From NCBI GenBank assembly GCA_000708835.1, contig DF237235.1:47934-111933 (forward strand): 64,000 nt of DNA, read 5' to 3'. The stretch is from Klebsormidium nitens. Taxonomy: Eukaryota > Streptophyta > Klebsormidiophyceae > Klebsormidiales > Klebsormidiaceae. Positions within the stretch are counted from its first letter, which is position 1. Each line of letters opens with the position of its first letter. The position numbers and the translations under genes are program-made. Positions 1-11,337 of the stretch are shown piece after piece. The notes beneath the pieces are model-generated. The model had not been told where the DNA came from. It ran no database searches and worked only from the letters and a program-made list of their open reading frames with translations.

Positions 1-146
1 GTTCAGCGTGTAGTGCGCAAATTTGTCCCCAAAAGATCTGAACCGTGCAACGAGGATATGCATGCATCGAACGGCCTGGTTCTCAAGCATGGCACAAACC
101 AGACGGCCAGCTTTCTTATTCCTATTGGATAACACCGGGGTCTTAC

Positions 147-3100
147 TGTAGCGCAGAGGAAGGCCGGGACGAGCCCCGCTTCGAGGTCTTTCTTGACGGC
201 CTCCTCGAAGACCGCGGGGTCGATCGCGAAGTTGGTGTCAAAGCTGGTCTTCAGGAAGCGCCAGTTCTTCTTCTCGATGCCGGCGACCTGCATTGACACC
301 AAGGTTCGGGTGCGAACTGATAGTCTGTGGGGCGGCAAGTAGCCAATCTCTCTTACACGGCCGAACGTCACGGTTTCGTCAGCAATGATCGGCAGGCCTC
401 CATGTACTAAAAGAAGCAAAAGCTGTGACACCATAGTGCCAGTGAACGAGGCGGGAAGACAATCTACAAAAGTGGACCCGTATGGCAGACAAAGCTGCCG
501 CTCGTCAATCTTAAAATGTGACTCCGACAACGCATGATCGGGTTTCCAGGAAGTAATACCGCGTGGACAGACTTTTCGGTCAGCTCGATGCCGTTGCCTT
601 CACGGAGGGCCTTCAATACGTGGCATTTTGAACAAGGTTCCACTGAGCGAGGTTGAACAGTCTAAACCAAATACTTCGGTTTGAGTCAGCCGTGATACAA
701 GTTACAAAACATCCGCTGATGTTGCTTCGAGATACAAGATTCCCAAGAGACTCCTCTTCAAAGAGCCGCTTGCCGAGGAGTTTGTCTATTGTGCATCCTC
801 ACCATGCACGCCTTTTGCACGCAAGAGTGCGCCTGGTCCGACGTATACACCACCAGCTTCGACAGGGCCTCCGACTGACTGATGTCCCCGCCTTGTGTCA
901 ACTTCGCCACCCACTTCTGGCGAGCCGCGAGAAGGGCGACCAAGACTGCCTCGCTGGCAGTCCCCTGGATCACTCCGCCCCCGGTTCCACCTGCCACCAT
1001 AATCCTATGATTTAACTTTCTAGATACGATTATAAGAGTCTACGGGGCAAAACAGAACTAAAAACCCAAACCGACAAATGTACCCGCTCCGCACCTGTAC
1101 CCACCCTTACCCCCAAAGTAATGCTGCCCGTCCCCTGGACCATGACCATATCCTACCTAGAATATCCTACCCCATCTACAGGTCTATCCTGCCACCAGGA
1201 GCAGACAGATTCGTTTGCATTAATTGCGGCTGGAATCGAATTGTGTTTGGGCAGCAGTGAACGAGTGACTTGCTTTCAAAAAAGATTCGAAAGTGCTTCA
1301 CCGAACCAGTGGCAGGTCTGTAAAGACAACTGCTCTCTTAGAGCTGCGGTCCCTTAAGTGCGCCGTCATAAGAGGTCAAAGAGCACTTGGTGAGGGTCAC
1401 GCACAGACGCAGTGAAGCTGACGGTAGACATAATTGACTCAAAGTGAGAGCTGCGGAGTCCCGATCGGATTCCCGGGCCTGACCACAGTCGTCTGGTTCT
1501 CATACATTTGCCACGCCCACTTTTATTTCTTTCGGAGACTTACCAACCGGCATCATTTCGATTCTTATCCACTTACGTGTACACATCCTCTTGACTTCAA
1601 CCTTTGTGTCTACGATATTTCTTCCTGAGTCCTTCATCACCTGCTCTTCAACAACCATCCAAATGCAGCACCGAAGGTCCCGAATCAGTCACTGGAGGAT
1701 TGCCAGGCTCAATAAGCAACGATATGCTCCTCGCTTGCGGCCGTGAAAACTATCTGTCACTTACCTGTATGCAGGAACGCCTCCGGGAGGTTCAGCAGCC
1801 GGCCCACCCAGTCCAGCATCAGCATCTCCAGCTCAGTCGCTGCCGGAGAAGCCAGCCAATGGAAACCGACGATGTTGATTGCGCCACTGAGCATCTCGCC
1901 TAGATAGCCCGCGGTGCTGCTGTTGGAGGGGAAGTAGGCGTAGAAGTTGGGGCTCTGCCAGTGGGTCACACCGGGGAGAATGTGGGAGCGCACGTCTGCA
2001 GAGGACGGGCCAGACAAATGATGGAATTCTTTCCATTCCTGGTGCTTTGCCATCTTGTTTAAGAGCTGGCTATATCAGTGACCGAATACGCATCTTCCAG
2101 ATTTGTCGACAGAGAGAAAGTTCCTCTGATGAGCTGGCTTAATCTCTTCAAAGGGATTCGTGGCTGTGAATCGGTCTCGTTTGCGATTGCCTCACAAGCA
2201 GCTTGCTTTCGTAGTGAAGATCCCTGTTCCTGTCTTTGTTATTACTGCTTGAGAGCCGAATTCAAATCAAACTGGCCCAAAAAGGCACTCATTGAGAAAT
2301 CGCTATTCAGGATGGGACGAGCCAATAGCTATCGAGATGATGATGGCAGGAAGTCTTATGGGAATTATATCTGCCAATGTGATTGTTTAGATGACTTGAC
2401 AACCTCAATCTGATCTGCAGCCGGGTCAAAATTGAAAGATCAATCAAAAGGCTTGTGCCGCAGCATCCCAGGGCAATTGCTCATCGACAACAGGTACCAG
2501 AGATCCCCAAACAGGACTCTGTAGATTGGCTTCCAGACATTATCTCAGCAAAAACTGGAGTGATCCCCCAAGCACCTGGCCGCTGATGCCACACCACCAT
2601 GTGAAAATCCATCTATCCTGGTTACTTTGGTCTCATTCACAGTTCCTGAGGGTTCAAACTCACACCCCAGGCTTGAGTATCTTACATTCGTCAGATTCTG
2701 TGCACATTGATACAGGTAAGACTGAGAACCTTAACATTGCCATAGCGCTGCTTGCTGCACCACTTTCTCGTCGAGCAAAAGTGAGACTTTTCTGATCAGA
2801 ACACCTTAACAATCTGGGATCATGCCTCAAAACGCAACTGCCAATGACTGTCCAGGGAGCTTGCAGTAAGCCAAAGAAGACAGAAACGTGCTTGCCTTCC
2901 AGAATGCTGTCCAGTGATTCTGCTTGCTCAGGGGCGACATCTGGCAAAAGTGGGCGCAGGTAGCCAGGCTGTACAGAATGAGAGGGCCTTGATCAGCGCA
3001 CACTAAAAGTCTGGAGATCTCACTCATTAATATACCCAATTCTGCAGGACTGGGAGGCGACTTCTGGGTGACGGTCTCAAGGGTGGTTACAATGATTGAC

Positions 3101-3608
3101 ACATAGGACACTGAATCAAGCCACTTGGACTTAGAATCTTTCAACCATATTGCAGATATGATAGTCAATATGAAAATGTCTGATTTGCTACCAACTGAGC
3201 AACCTCCCATAGATCCTTGAGAAGCAGTCGCTCAATGGAATGCGGCACGCCAGAGGGAATCAAACCCAGAACTAATCCCTAAGCATGAAGCGGTCATCTC
3301 AAGGACAAGCTTGAGCTCACAGACAACCTAGCAAATCCGATTCAGACAGGGCCCCACGATCAGCATTCTGACTCTACTCAACCTGACCGGCTGCTTAGCA
3401 TTCTATCGCAAACTCAGAGCTTTCAACGTACCTTCACTTCGCTCCTGACAGGAAAAGATTCGATGCCTTTATAGTAGTCAGCTACAAAGTCCACCATCTG
3501 ATGCGCATGCCGCCGGAACTCCTCGGGGTCTAGCGGTTGCAACCCCGCCATGGCATTTGCAGCTGGAGCAGCCGAGGAGGTGCCGTTGGTCGTCCCTTCG
3601 GGCGCCAT
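147..3608 (-). CDS. Aromatic L-amino-acid decarboxylase (TyDC/TDC type), 3' part missing
   Basis: A PLP-dependent group II decarboxylase of the plant tyrosine/tryptophan decarboxylase and aldehyde synthase family, cytosolic in known members. Five exons read on the minus strand: 3432-3608, 2896-2968, 1765-1995, 803-990 and 147-287. The N-terminus has [21 protein letters not shown], then PGYLRPLLP, then [47 protein letters not shown] and ends at LVPAFLCAT. All are in family order. The start is the ATG at 3606-3608. The PLP lysine block (HKW) and the catalytic loop that separates decarboxylases from aldehyde synthases lie beyond the left edge, so substrate and reaction cannot be assigned. Intron 2 uses a GC donor (2891-2895), required for the Glu-Asp junction. 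No organelle signal is visible. Family very sure; specificity unknown. Confidence 0.9.
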
Positions 3609-3962
3609 TGCGTGATATTTCTATCAAGTAGCTCGAACAGCCATTGCAATTTTCAGCACCAGAACGCGCAGCTTGAATGGCATTAAGGAATTTGGCAGCC
3701 TCCGTTGGCGGCAGCAATTGCTACCTACCGTATGTCCAGTGCATTGTAAACGTATAGAAGGTCTTCCCGGTCCCTTCTATCCGGTTATCGGCTCCATGGT
3801 CCTTCTGGCACAAGATGTCGGGTAATAGCTGAGTGCTCCGCCTCTCGGATGTCACCGGGGCGCTTTCTTGGTCGAGCCCTCTTCCAAAGGAACCTTACCC
3901 AGTTCTTCGGAATCACCAGTAATTGCGGGTTGAGATGACCAGTCTCATGACAAGCATAGCTT

Positions 3963-4476
3963 ATGAGAAGTCGCCACAATTCTGCCTTTTGCCCCGAGTA
4001 CCTTCTCCCGACCACAACCCAGGTCCTTTACTTAGAACAGTTGCCAAGATTCTAATGCTCCAAATTTTCTTGCTCTCTGTCCATACGGTTGGCGGATGAT
4101 TCTAATCAGAATCGGTCTTTTCGTTTCGAAATGCGGTCTTTGGTTACCAGTTCTAAATATGTATCTTCAATCTTCGTCAAAGAATCTGGGGTTAACGACA
4201 GGAGAGTCTTGGAAGAATCTGGGGTTAACAACAGGAGAGTCTTGGAAGACAATAACGGCTGACTGGCTATGTTTCTCAACCGGGCTTACTGACCTAGAGT
4301 TTCTAGCGGAGATAGTATCAATTAATTTATTGCTAACATGACTCGGGAAATCACAACCCGAGCCTCTACAAGGGGGGTCGCAGGGTCATACCCTGGTGGT
4401 TTTTGCGGGCCTGAGAGGCCCCGACCCCCTCGACCGAGGTACGGGAAAAAAAAAAAAAAAAATGAGAAGTCGCCAC
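3963..4476 (+). mobile_element. Poly(A)-tailed retroposon (SINE-like) with 15-bp target-site duplication
   Basis: The 15-mer ATGAGAAGTCGCCAC occurs at 3963-3977 and again at 4462-4476. Between them is a 484-bp insert ending in 16 A's (4446-4461) that abut the second copy. Direct repeats of this length with a terminal poly(A) are the hallmark of LINE-machinery retroposition in the + orientation. The insert has no long credible reading frame, so it looks like a non-autonomous element. Its last ~100 bases hold four perfect stem-loops: stems 4342-4347/4357-4362, 4381-4386/4390-4395, 4407-4412/4416-4421 and 4428-4432/4435-4439. No clear Pol III B box was found. It sits between the decarboxylase 5' end and the carrier 3' end. 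Confidence 0.8.
4181..4246 (+). repeat. 33-bp tandem duplication inside the retroposon
   Basis: Two adjacent 33-bp units, each starting AGAATCTGGGGTTAAC, at 4181-4213 and 4214-4246. They differ at one position (GACAGG versus AACAGG), so the duplication looks recent. It lies in the middle of the poly(A)-tailed insert and may be element-specific. Confidence 0.9.
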
Positions 4477-5531
4477 GGCCGGAATTCCGCTATACCGGTA
4501 AACTGATTTACGGAATGGGGAGCAAGCGGACTCTAGGCGGAACACTAGGTAGCTAGAGCTGGCAACTATCAGACGCCGCCTCCGCGTGCAGCTATGATCA
4601 AGAAGTTCAGGTGCTGGTATTCCCCAAGTACATTGCTGAGCAGCTTTTGTGTTAGGAGAATGTAGTGTCGGTATGGTGTACGTACGAATGTTGGTAGGTG
4701 GAGTACACATGCTTTAGCACTACAAGAAGAAGCAAAAGAAACACACAACCACATATGTATGCATGCAGATGAGAAGCCTATGGCCTATTTGGCTACAGCG
4801 AGAACGAAAAGAGACCATCGAGTCCCCAACTCGAGGGTTGCACCTTCAGAACCACGCACTCACCAAGAACCACGTGCTCACGTTCCGGCCAGATCATCTG
4901 TATCAAAACCATCAGAGCAACTTCAAGCAACATGCTTTGATTCTCATGGGGGCCGGCCATGCCCACACTGGTGTCTTTATGCAAGGACATATCGTAGTCC
5001 TATACATCATTGAGGAGAGATGGCATTACCCATGACTGCCTTCAAATCATGGAAATGCACACCTACCTAAGTGGCACGTTCTTCACAGCACTTCTGAAGG
5101 AATTTTTCCTTGCCCTATTGCCCGTTGCTTCACTCATTGACTCGGAATGGGCACCGAGTCAATTGGGCAATGGACAACCCATTTCAAACACATGACCAGT
5201 AATCGCGATGTCATGAGCGGCACTACAAACTTCATTAAGGTTGATATCCTTGCAAGAGTCCGTCGCTGCTAGTACTTAGACCTGACCAAGCGCAGTGCTG
5301 ACAGTGTATGTCTTATAGAGAAATGTGAAAACATTGGAGGCGCGCAGGAAATACTTGAAATCGGTGATGCTAAGCAGGCACCGGAGGTCGGGCTTTATGA
5401 ACAGCAACGGGAATTCTTGCGGCACAATGGGCATAATTGGGCCCCACTAACTTGTTTTTAACTGATTTGCTTCTATCTGAACTCGTGGCAATTACCAATG
5501 CGGGGAAAATTGAAAAACCGGTTGACAGCAA
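4477..5531. other. Intergenic sequence downstream of the carrier gene
   Basis: Lies between the retroposon and the 3' end of the carrier gene. No reading frame with family features was seen on either strand. Together with 3609-3962 it forms the upstream region of the decarboxylase gene, which is transcribed leftwards. No TATA box could be placed with confidence. Confidence 0.5.
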
Positions 5532-7994
5532 TTAATGAAAGCGCTTCTTAAATTCATCGTATAAAACAAGGACCCATGCGGCACCTGTACTTCGCATAAC
5601 ACCTGACAACGCCCCTTTGTAAAAGCCACGAACCCCCTCGACGCGAAATATAGTCCGCCAACAGTCCAGCGTGCTTTTGTACATTGCATCTAGGTCTCCC
5701 GACTGCATCATCATCCTATGCCTAACTGTGTTGAACGGGTAGGCTACCAGACCTGAAGTGGTGCTCACCGCTTGTGCTATACCCCACTTCTTGTACAACG
5801 CCCCCGGTTCGTTGTCATCGATGTACAGATCCTTGAAAGAATCATACATGCCGAAGTACAAGGCCCGGTGTACGATGATCCCCTGGATCGAAGCCCCAAA
5901 GCCTTTGTATAAGCCCCGCAACCCGTCTGACCTATAAATCGTGCTAATCACATTTTTGACCCCCGAAAATTGGCGGCCCGCAGTGCCGTACCCAACATCC
6001 GCTGCAAGCCTGGTGTGAGCAAAGTCGAGCGGGTACGTGATGGAGAGCGCAGTCGCCCCCGCACCAGCCCCCGCCAAGAGGTTCGCCCCGAAGAATTTGT
6101 AGAAGTCGTTCTGCTTGTCATACTTCCCGAGAAGGTCCCGGTACAGGTCCCTGAAGGCGAAGTTGAGCTGCGAGGTCGGCACGTGCCGCATCATGTCGGC
6201 CCCGTTGCCCCGCCAGAGAGACAGAAACCCCTGCTCCCGGATGACCCGCCGCACGCAGTCAATGATGCCCGTGTACCGCTTGCCGGAGAGAAGCACCTGC
6301 CTGTTGCCGTCTTGCGTTTGGAGCAGGACTTTTACTCTGCAGAGAACGTCAGCTCGGTTGAGGCATAACGACACTGTTGCCGTCTTGTGTTTGGTGCTAT
6401 CAGCATGAATTGAGAATTGCCAAGAGCCTTGCTTCGCTTCAAGTGAACAACTGATTCTCTTATCCACAATTTCTTCTGATCGGTCTCTCTTACAACTGAA
6501 ACAACTGGAACAGTGGCCGTTCTGTGACGACAAGGTCAAGAAGGGCTGAAATACTCTGCGGTACTAAAGCTGCGAAAGCTTGAAAACCTATATGAGTCGC
6601 CTAGTTAGTGTACTAAAAAGATCCTTCTTCTCAATTAGGTCCGAAGGCGCATCCTTGCCGCAGAAAGTTCCGGAGACACGTTCAAATATCTGCCCATCGA
6701 GCAAAAATATTGCTCTGCAGACAGCGGAAAGTGCCAACAGTTTGTGGCAAGCGTCACTGCATATGTTGCCAACTTCCGATAGAGATTGTGGCAACCAATA
6801 TGGATCTCTTCCAGACTCCTCGGTTAGGTCTCATATTCGGCTCAAAAGCTCATAACGACTACTGACGGCGAGGACGCCAAAAGCGCCGGATGTTAATCGT
6901 GATCAAACAACGGCTGATGCTTGTAGTGGCAAAACGGATGTGACAGAACAGTCAATCTGCGGCGAACTACAACGGCCCTTCTACCTCGTTTCTTTTTCCA
7001 GCTCAAAGCAACTGGTGTCTCTCGATATGAGGGGCTATGACCGGGGGATTTTCACACCAACGGCTCAAGGAGTCCAATCACAACACCGCAGAAGCTCCAG
7101 GACTCAGAGAACAGAACTGCTTCCCAAACCGTGGGAGCTACAACCGAAAGTAGCAGCAAAGTAGAGCAAAGGACGAAGCGCATAATGAGAGAAGGTGGTC
7201 TTCAAAGGTTGCAAGAAGTAAAGGGGTCTTGCTTGCCAGCTTGAGGTACTGACGGTAGTCCTTGATTTGCAACTATGACGCAGGTCGAAGCTAGCAATAA
7301 GAAGGAAGGACTGCTCTCAACATCTACAAGCAACCAAAATACTATTCATGACAATTGCTGAATCGCAGCCGACTCATGCAAATGGGCAAGCGCTCCGTCA
7401 ATGCTGGCGTACTCGCAGTGACTACCAGTAAAAGCAGTCCATCTAGACAAATGCTGTCCAGGGGCTCAGCAGCCAGAGACCTGCTTCTTTAAGGACACGG
7501 CGCCATCACCACACCGATGCCTGCTACATTGTATGCTACCTTCCTGAATGCGCATGTCTTCCTTGCTGCACAGTGTATTGACAAAAGCTTGCTGGTGCTT
7601 GCTTGTTACAAGGATCGTCATCGAAATACATTCTGAACCCCTTGGGAAATTCTTTGCCGCCACTATGTCCGAAGCAGCTCAATTGAGCATGCCCAACGCC
7701 CGGCACTTGGAAAAGGAGGGTGTCCAAAATTTTCTCTTCGTACGGTCTGAATTAGAATTGATCTGGCAAAAGCTGCGCTTACCTTTCAATTGGAGCGACC
7801 GCAGTCTGCGTGATCCCCCCTGCCACTGCAGCCGCCAGCATGTCCAACGTGAAATGGGTCGCCGCCGCTTCTTGGATGGCCCACTTCTGCGCATTCCACC
7901 GTCCCGCGTCATCTTCCGGCGCTAGCGCCTCGCTGGAGTCCAATTGTCCTTCTCTTTGCCCACTTTCTGAAGGTGGGGACACATCGGGCGGCAT
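5532..7994 (-). CDS. Adenine-nucleotide carrier, mitochondrial carrier family (PM-ANT1/AAC-like)
   Basis: A six-helix solute carrier that would exchange adenine nucleotides. Two exons: 7783-7994 and 5532-6336, with a 1,446-bp intron, encoding 338 residues. The start is the ATG at 7992-7994. Three carrier repeats are visible. Repeat 1 has TAVAPIERVKVLLQTQ, repeat 2 has ITYPLDFAHTRLAADVG and repeat 3 has VAYPFNTVRHRMMMQSG. LLQTQ and IIVHRALYFG resemble Arabidopsis PM-ANT1 (At5g56450) more than the mitochondrial AACs (LLLQNQ). Two diagnostic positions deviate: the acidic residue of the third P-x-D motif is Asn (about residue 273), and RRRMMM is RHRMMM (276-281). The N-terminal ~45 residues are polar and unlike a cleavable presequence. 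Plasma membrane, ER or mitochondrial location is open. Confidence 0.93.
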
Positions 7995-9123
7995 CTTCAA
8001 ACGTGTTTGACAGCTGCTGAGGTTTGGAGGTGAAGGGCGTCCTCAGGCATTTTACGAATGCAGGAAACCCAATCCTTGACGCAACCGTCCCAAGATGAGT
8101 GGCCCGCTTTCAAAGTACAAACTTACCCATCTCGAAACACATGCCACGTCCCAAAGAATGCATCCAACGTCGCATATCCGCATCAGTACTGCGAGCTGCT
8201 AGCGTCGTTTCTAGCAATGGCATACAGAAGACATCTTCTTTCTGCTGAACATTGAAGTTCCCAGGGCCAATGGCAAGGGCCAATGGGTGCGTGCATGCAT
8301 GATGTTTGATGCGGGCACGAGTCACGACCAGCTCCTCAAACCCTAATTTGAAGCACTTACTTGCATCAACGTCGAAGACTCTCTGAATTTGCGAATGTAA
8401 CGCGCTGCTTGGCGCCAAACTTGTCAAAGGTGCAAGATGACAGCATGATCCTGCTGTTGATGTCAGGCGTCAAAATACAAGGCCCAAGCGTTTAACTGCC
8501 AACCGACCGCGATGAGGTCTTCGAGGTTCAATTTTGGCGAAGCTCAATCTGCTGGCCCAGCTTGAATCAAACCGTACACATTGAGTGTGCACCATCCACA
8601 AGAAAGCAATCAGGTAGGAAGGAAAGGACTCCCTTCCACCCTGCTGAGGTTTCAGAATCAGGCAGCAAGGAGGAGGAGGAGGAGGCAGGAACTCGAAGGA
8701 GGCAGGAAGGAGAGGCAGAAAGTTCATTTCAGACATCTTTTCGTTAGCTAGGTATGCTGTCCAGAAGATTGAAAGGAATGGTGGTCTCACCTCCACACCT
8801 CTTATGAGTCAGCTCCTTTTTCAAGTCTGACCTGACCTTCTGAGTAAAGCTGGTATTCTTGCGGTGTATTGACTGCCTTAAACTTGCCCAAAATAGATTG
8901 TGGTGCAAGTTTTACGTTTCATTATGTACTGGAGAAATTGCTAGTCAGCATTCTATCTTCATTTCGTGAGAATTGGGCCAGGGCCAATTGGTGATTAGCA
9001 CACTTTGAGGGCGTGAGTGGGCCAAGAGGAGCAAGGCGCCTCAAACTAATTCTCTAAATTTTCAGTAAGTTGCACCGAATAATAGTGCACCACCCTTACT
9101 GATCGGTGGTGCTTGCTAGGGAC
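7995..9123. promoter_or_regulatory. Divergent promoter region, carrier / POLE3
   Basis: The two genes are head to head across 1,129 bp, so both promoters and 5' UTRs must lie here. An exact telo-box AAACCCTAA is at 8338-8346. A purine-rich GGA repeat lies near 8666-8683. No other gene was found; open frames here are compositional. Confidence 0.6.
8338..8346. promoter_or_regulatory. Telo-box AAACCCTAA
   Basis: Exact plant telo-box in the divergent carrier/POLE3 interval, about 340 bp from the carrier start and 780 bp from the POLE3 start. In plants this motif is common in 5' regions of genes active in dividing cells. Confidence 0.5.
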
Positions 9124-10475
9124 ATGTCGGAAGCGGAGGATCTCCCAAAGGCAAACGTGAAGAGAATAGTGGGTGCGAAGCTGACGGAGTTTCAAGAGCA
9201 GTTCGCGGCAGACGACAAGAAGGGGCGGGCAGTGCAAATCAACAAGGATGCACTGGAGGCCTTTGTCCAAAGCGCCAAGATCTTCATACACTACCTTTCA
9301 GCAACGTGAGCAGACACACTGAGATTCTCTGGTTGTAATGCGACTTAAAACAAGAATCAGAACACGCAGCCTCTTGGGTTGCTCATGCCGCCACTTGTTT
9401 TGGCTACTTTCACGAATGTAAGGGCTGAGAAACGATCTGCTTGCCGCCACCAGTGAGCGCCGACACGCCCCAGATTCACTTGTCAGATTTGAGTCCCATC
9501 CGATTCCTCTCAGGCAAGGGCGAAAGCTTTTTGCCGAAGCTTCATCACACTGCCCCACCGGAAAGGAGGCAAGCTTAGAGGCGATACTTCGTGTCCCAAT
9601 TCGCCGCGGGCAGTGACTGTATATGTCATATGTACTGAGCTTTGGGGTTGCTTCACATCCTCGCACCTTGGTGTAAAAGTGGTATGGATGTATGATTGAA
9701 GAGTTGCCAGGAATAAATCTTGAATGCAGATTCTGAGGGCCCAGTCAACAGTGATGGTTGACTGAAAAATGTCCAAGCATTATTACTGAAGTTTCCCTGC
9801 GCCATTATGCATTTGCGACAGTCTGTTATAAAAGCAGCTCCATCTTTTTCTCCTTACAGCGCGAACGAAATTTGTCAAGAAAGTCGACGGTCAACTGTCA
9901 ATGCGGAAGATGTGATAAAGGCCTTGGAGGAGATGGAGTTTGACGACTTGATAGAACCTCTGAAAGAAGCATTAGGCGGTAAGTTGCCCGCTTTCCATTG
10001 CTTCATAACTTGACGGACTCTTCGCAGGCCCCGGGAATCACTGCTTATACATCTGTCAGAGATGTTGTGCTCGTTTCATTCCCTCTGTAGGCTTCACTTA
10101 TTGCGGCAATAAGTGGCCATGTTCGAGAGGGGATGTTTAGTTGAAAGTCTTTCGAAATCTTGGGCAAGTCGGTATATGATCACGAAGTCGATTTCAGGCC
10201 CGATCTTTAAGCTGCATCAGGAGGTCAACGTTCTCAGTGCATTCCTCAATCCTGGTATTCGCCCCAGGCAAGGTGTTTACCAAAGGAACTTTTCTACAGT
10301 GCTTCGCATTGAAGCTCAAGCGCAAAAGGGCAAAAGAAAGGCTGCCCCAAAGAAACGGAAGCCTGCTGAGGAGCCAGCGGAAGGAGTACCAGTGGGTGAT
10401 CAAGAAGGGGAAGCAGAAGGTGCCCATGGGGAAGAGGGTGGTGATGAAGAAATGCAGGAAGATCAGGCAGGTTGA
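9124..10475 (+). CDS. POLE3: DNA polymerase epsilon subunit 3 / DPB4-like histone-fold protein
   Basis: An H2B/NF-YB-type histone-fold subunit of DNA polymerase epsilon; POLE3 homologues also serve in CHRAC-type remodelling complexes. It pairs with a POLE4/DPB3 partner in the nucleus. Exons 9124-9305, 9860-9978 and 10300-10475 give 158 residues. LPKANVKRIVGAKL opens the fold, followed by INKDALEAFVQSAKIFIHYL (central helix), ANEICQES, and STVNAEDVIKALEEMEF with LIEPLKEAL, the POLE3 signature. A basic stretch (GKRKAAPKKRKP) and an acidic tail rich in Glu follow, as in human POLE3. A short insertion after KLTEF (QEQFAADDKKGRA) is longer than in animals. NF-YB itself is less likely because its DNA-contact block is absent. 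Confidence 0.93.
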
Positions 10476-11337
10476 TACTGTCACTTCTGGGCTTCAAAGT
10501 CAATCCTTGCCAGTCTTGTTGAGATGTTGCAAGGCAAGGGTTTAAATCTTTAAAAAGGCCGTACATATGGTCGCAATGTTTATGGTCATACGTGCTTTCA
10601 GTGGCTCTAGAGCCACGGTTAAAGGGAATGTGCTGACGTTCCTTATTGATGGAAGGCACATGCAATCCAATCTTTATGGTGATTGTCACCATGCATATGA
10701 TTATATGGGTCTTGCACAGTATAGCTACGAGTATATAGCTATAATCATTAATGGGTTATGAAGCCTTATCACATGCATGCATATCAGTAAGGTGCCTCCT
10801 ACTCAGATGCAGCTAGCTTCGCTGATGGTCGTGCCAGACATCATTGAGATTTCGAGTGAAACACGCTTGTGCGTGAGATCAATGAAGTATAGGCATACAC
10901 GAATTGAAACTCAAGTCGCAGGGTGAAAGAACCGGGATCTACTTCCCACGTGTACACGGCTGCTGGATGTCTTATCTGTGCGCCTTTTCCGTTTGATCAT
11001 AAACCGATTTCTAGTAACAAGGGACAAACGACTGAAGACCAAGCATCGCGAACTTATATTTTCTAATGTCAAATCTATGTACAGAGTCTCTAAATATATC
11101 CAACAAATACTTCTAATCAGCAATTTCTACGATAGCAACCGCGGTTGCGACGAGCCAGGGGAATCAATCCCACGCTCAACTTTTCCGAAAGATGGCCCTC
11201 GACCTTCCAAAAACAAGTTCCGGAAAAGTCTACTAGCTATGCTCCACTAGCAAGCAATATGCTTTGCTGAATGCTTACAATCCAATCAAAATGTGCAAAC
11301 AATTTTGAATTGTTGGATGATCAGCTTCATCAAAACT
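10476..11337. other. Convergent intergenic region, POLE3 / DnaJ-type gene
   Basis: Both flanking genes end here. It contains AGCTAGCT at 10811-10818, several ATGCATGC-type motifs and AT-rich stretches. No gene was recognised. Confidence 0.5.

Noticed and set aside
5355-5405. Stretch resembling part of a 5S rRNA (GATGCTAAGCAGG)
   Set aside because: Only a dozen bases match; flanking stems and the internal control region are absent.
5970-6368. 132-codon plus-strand frame inside the carrier gene
   Set aside because: Antisense of a highly conserved carrier exon.
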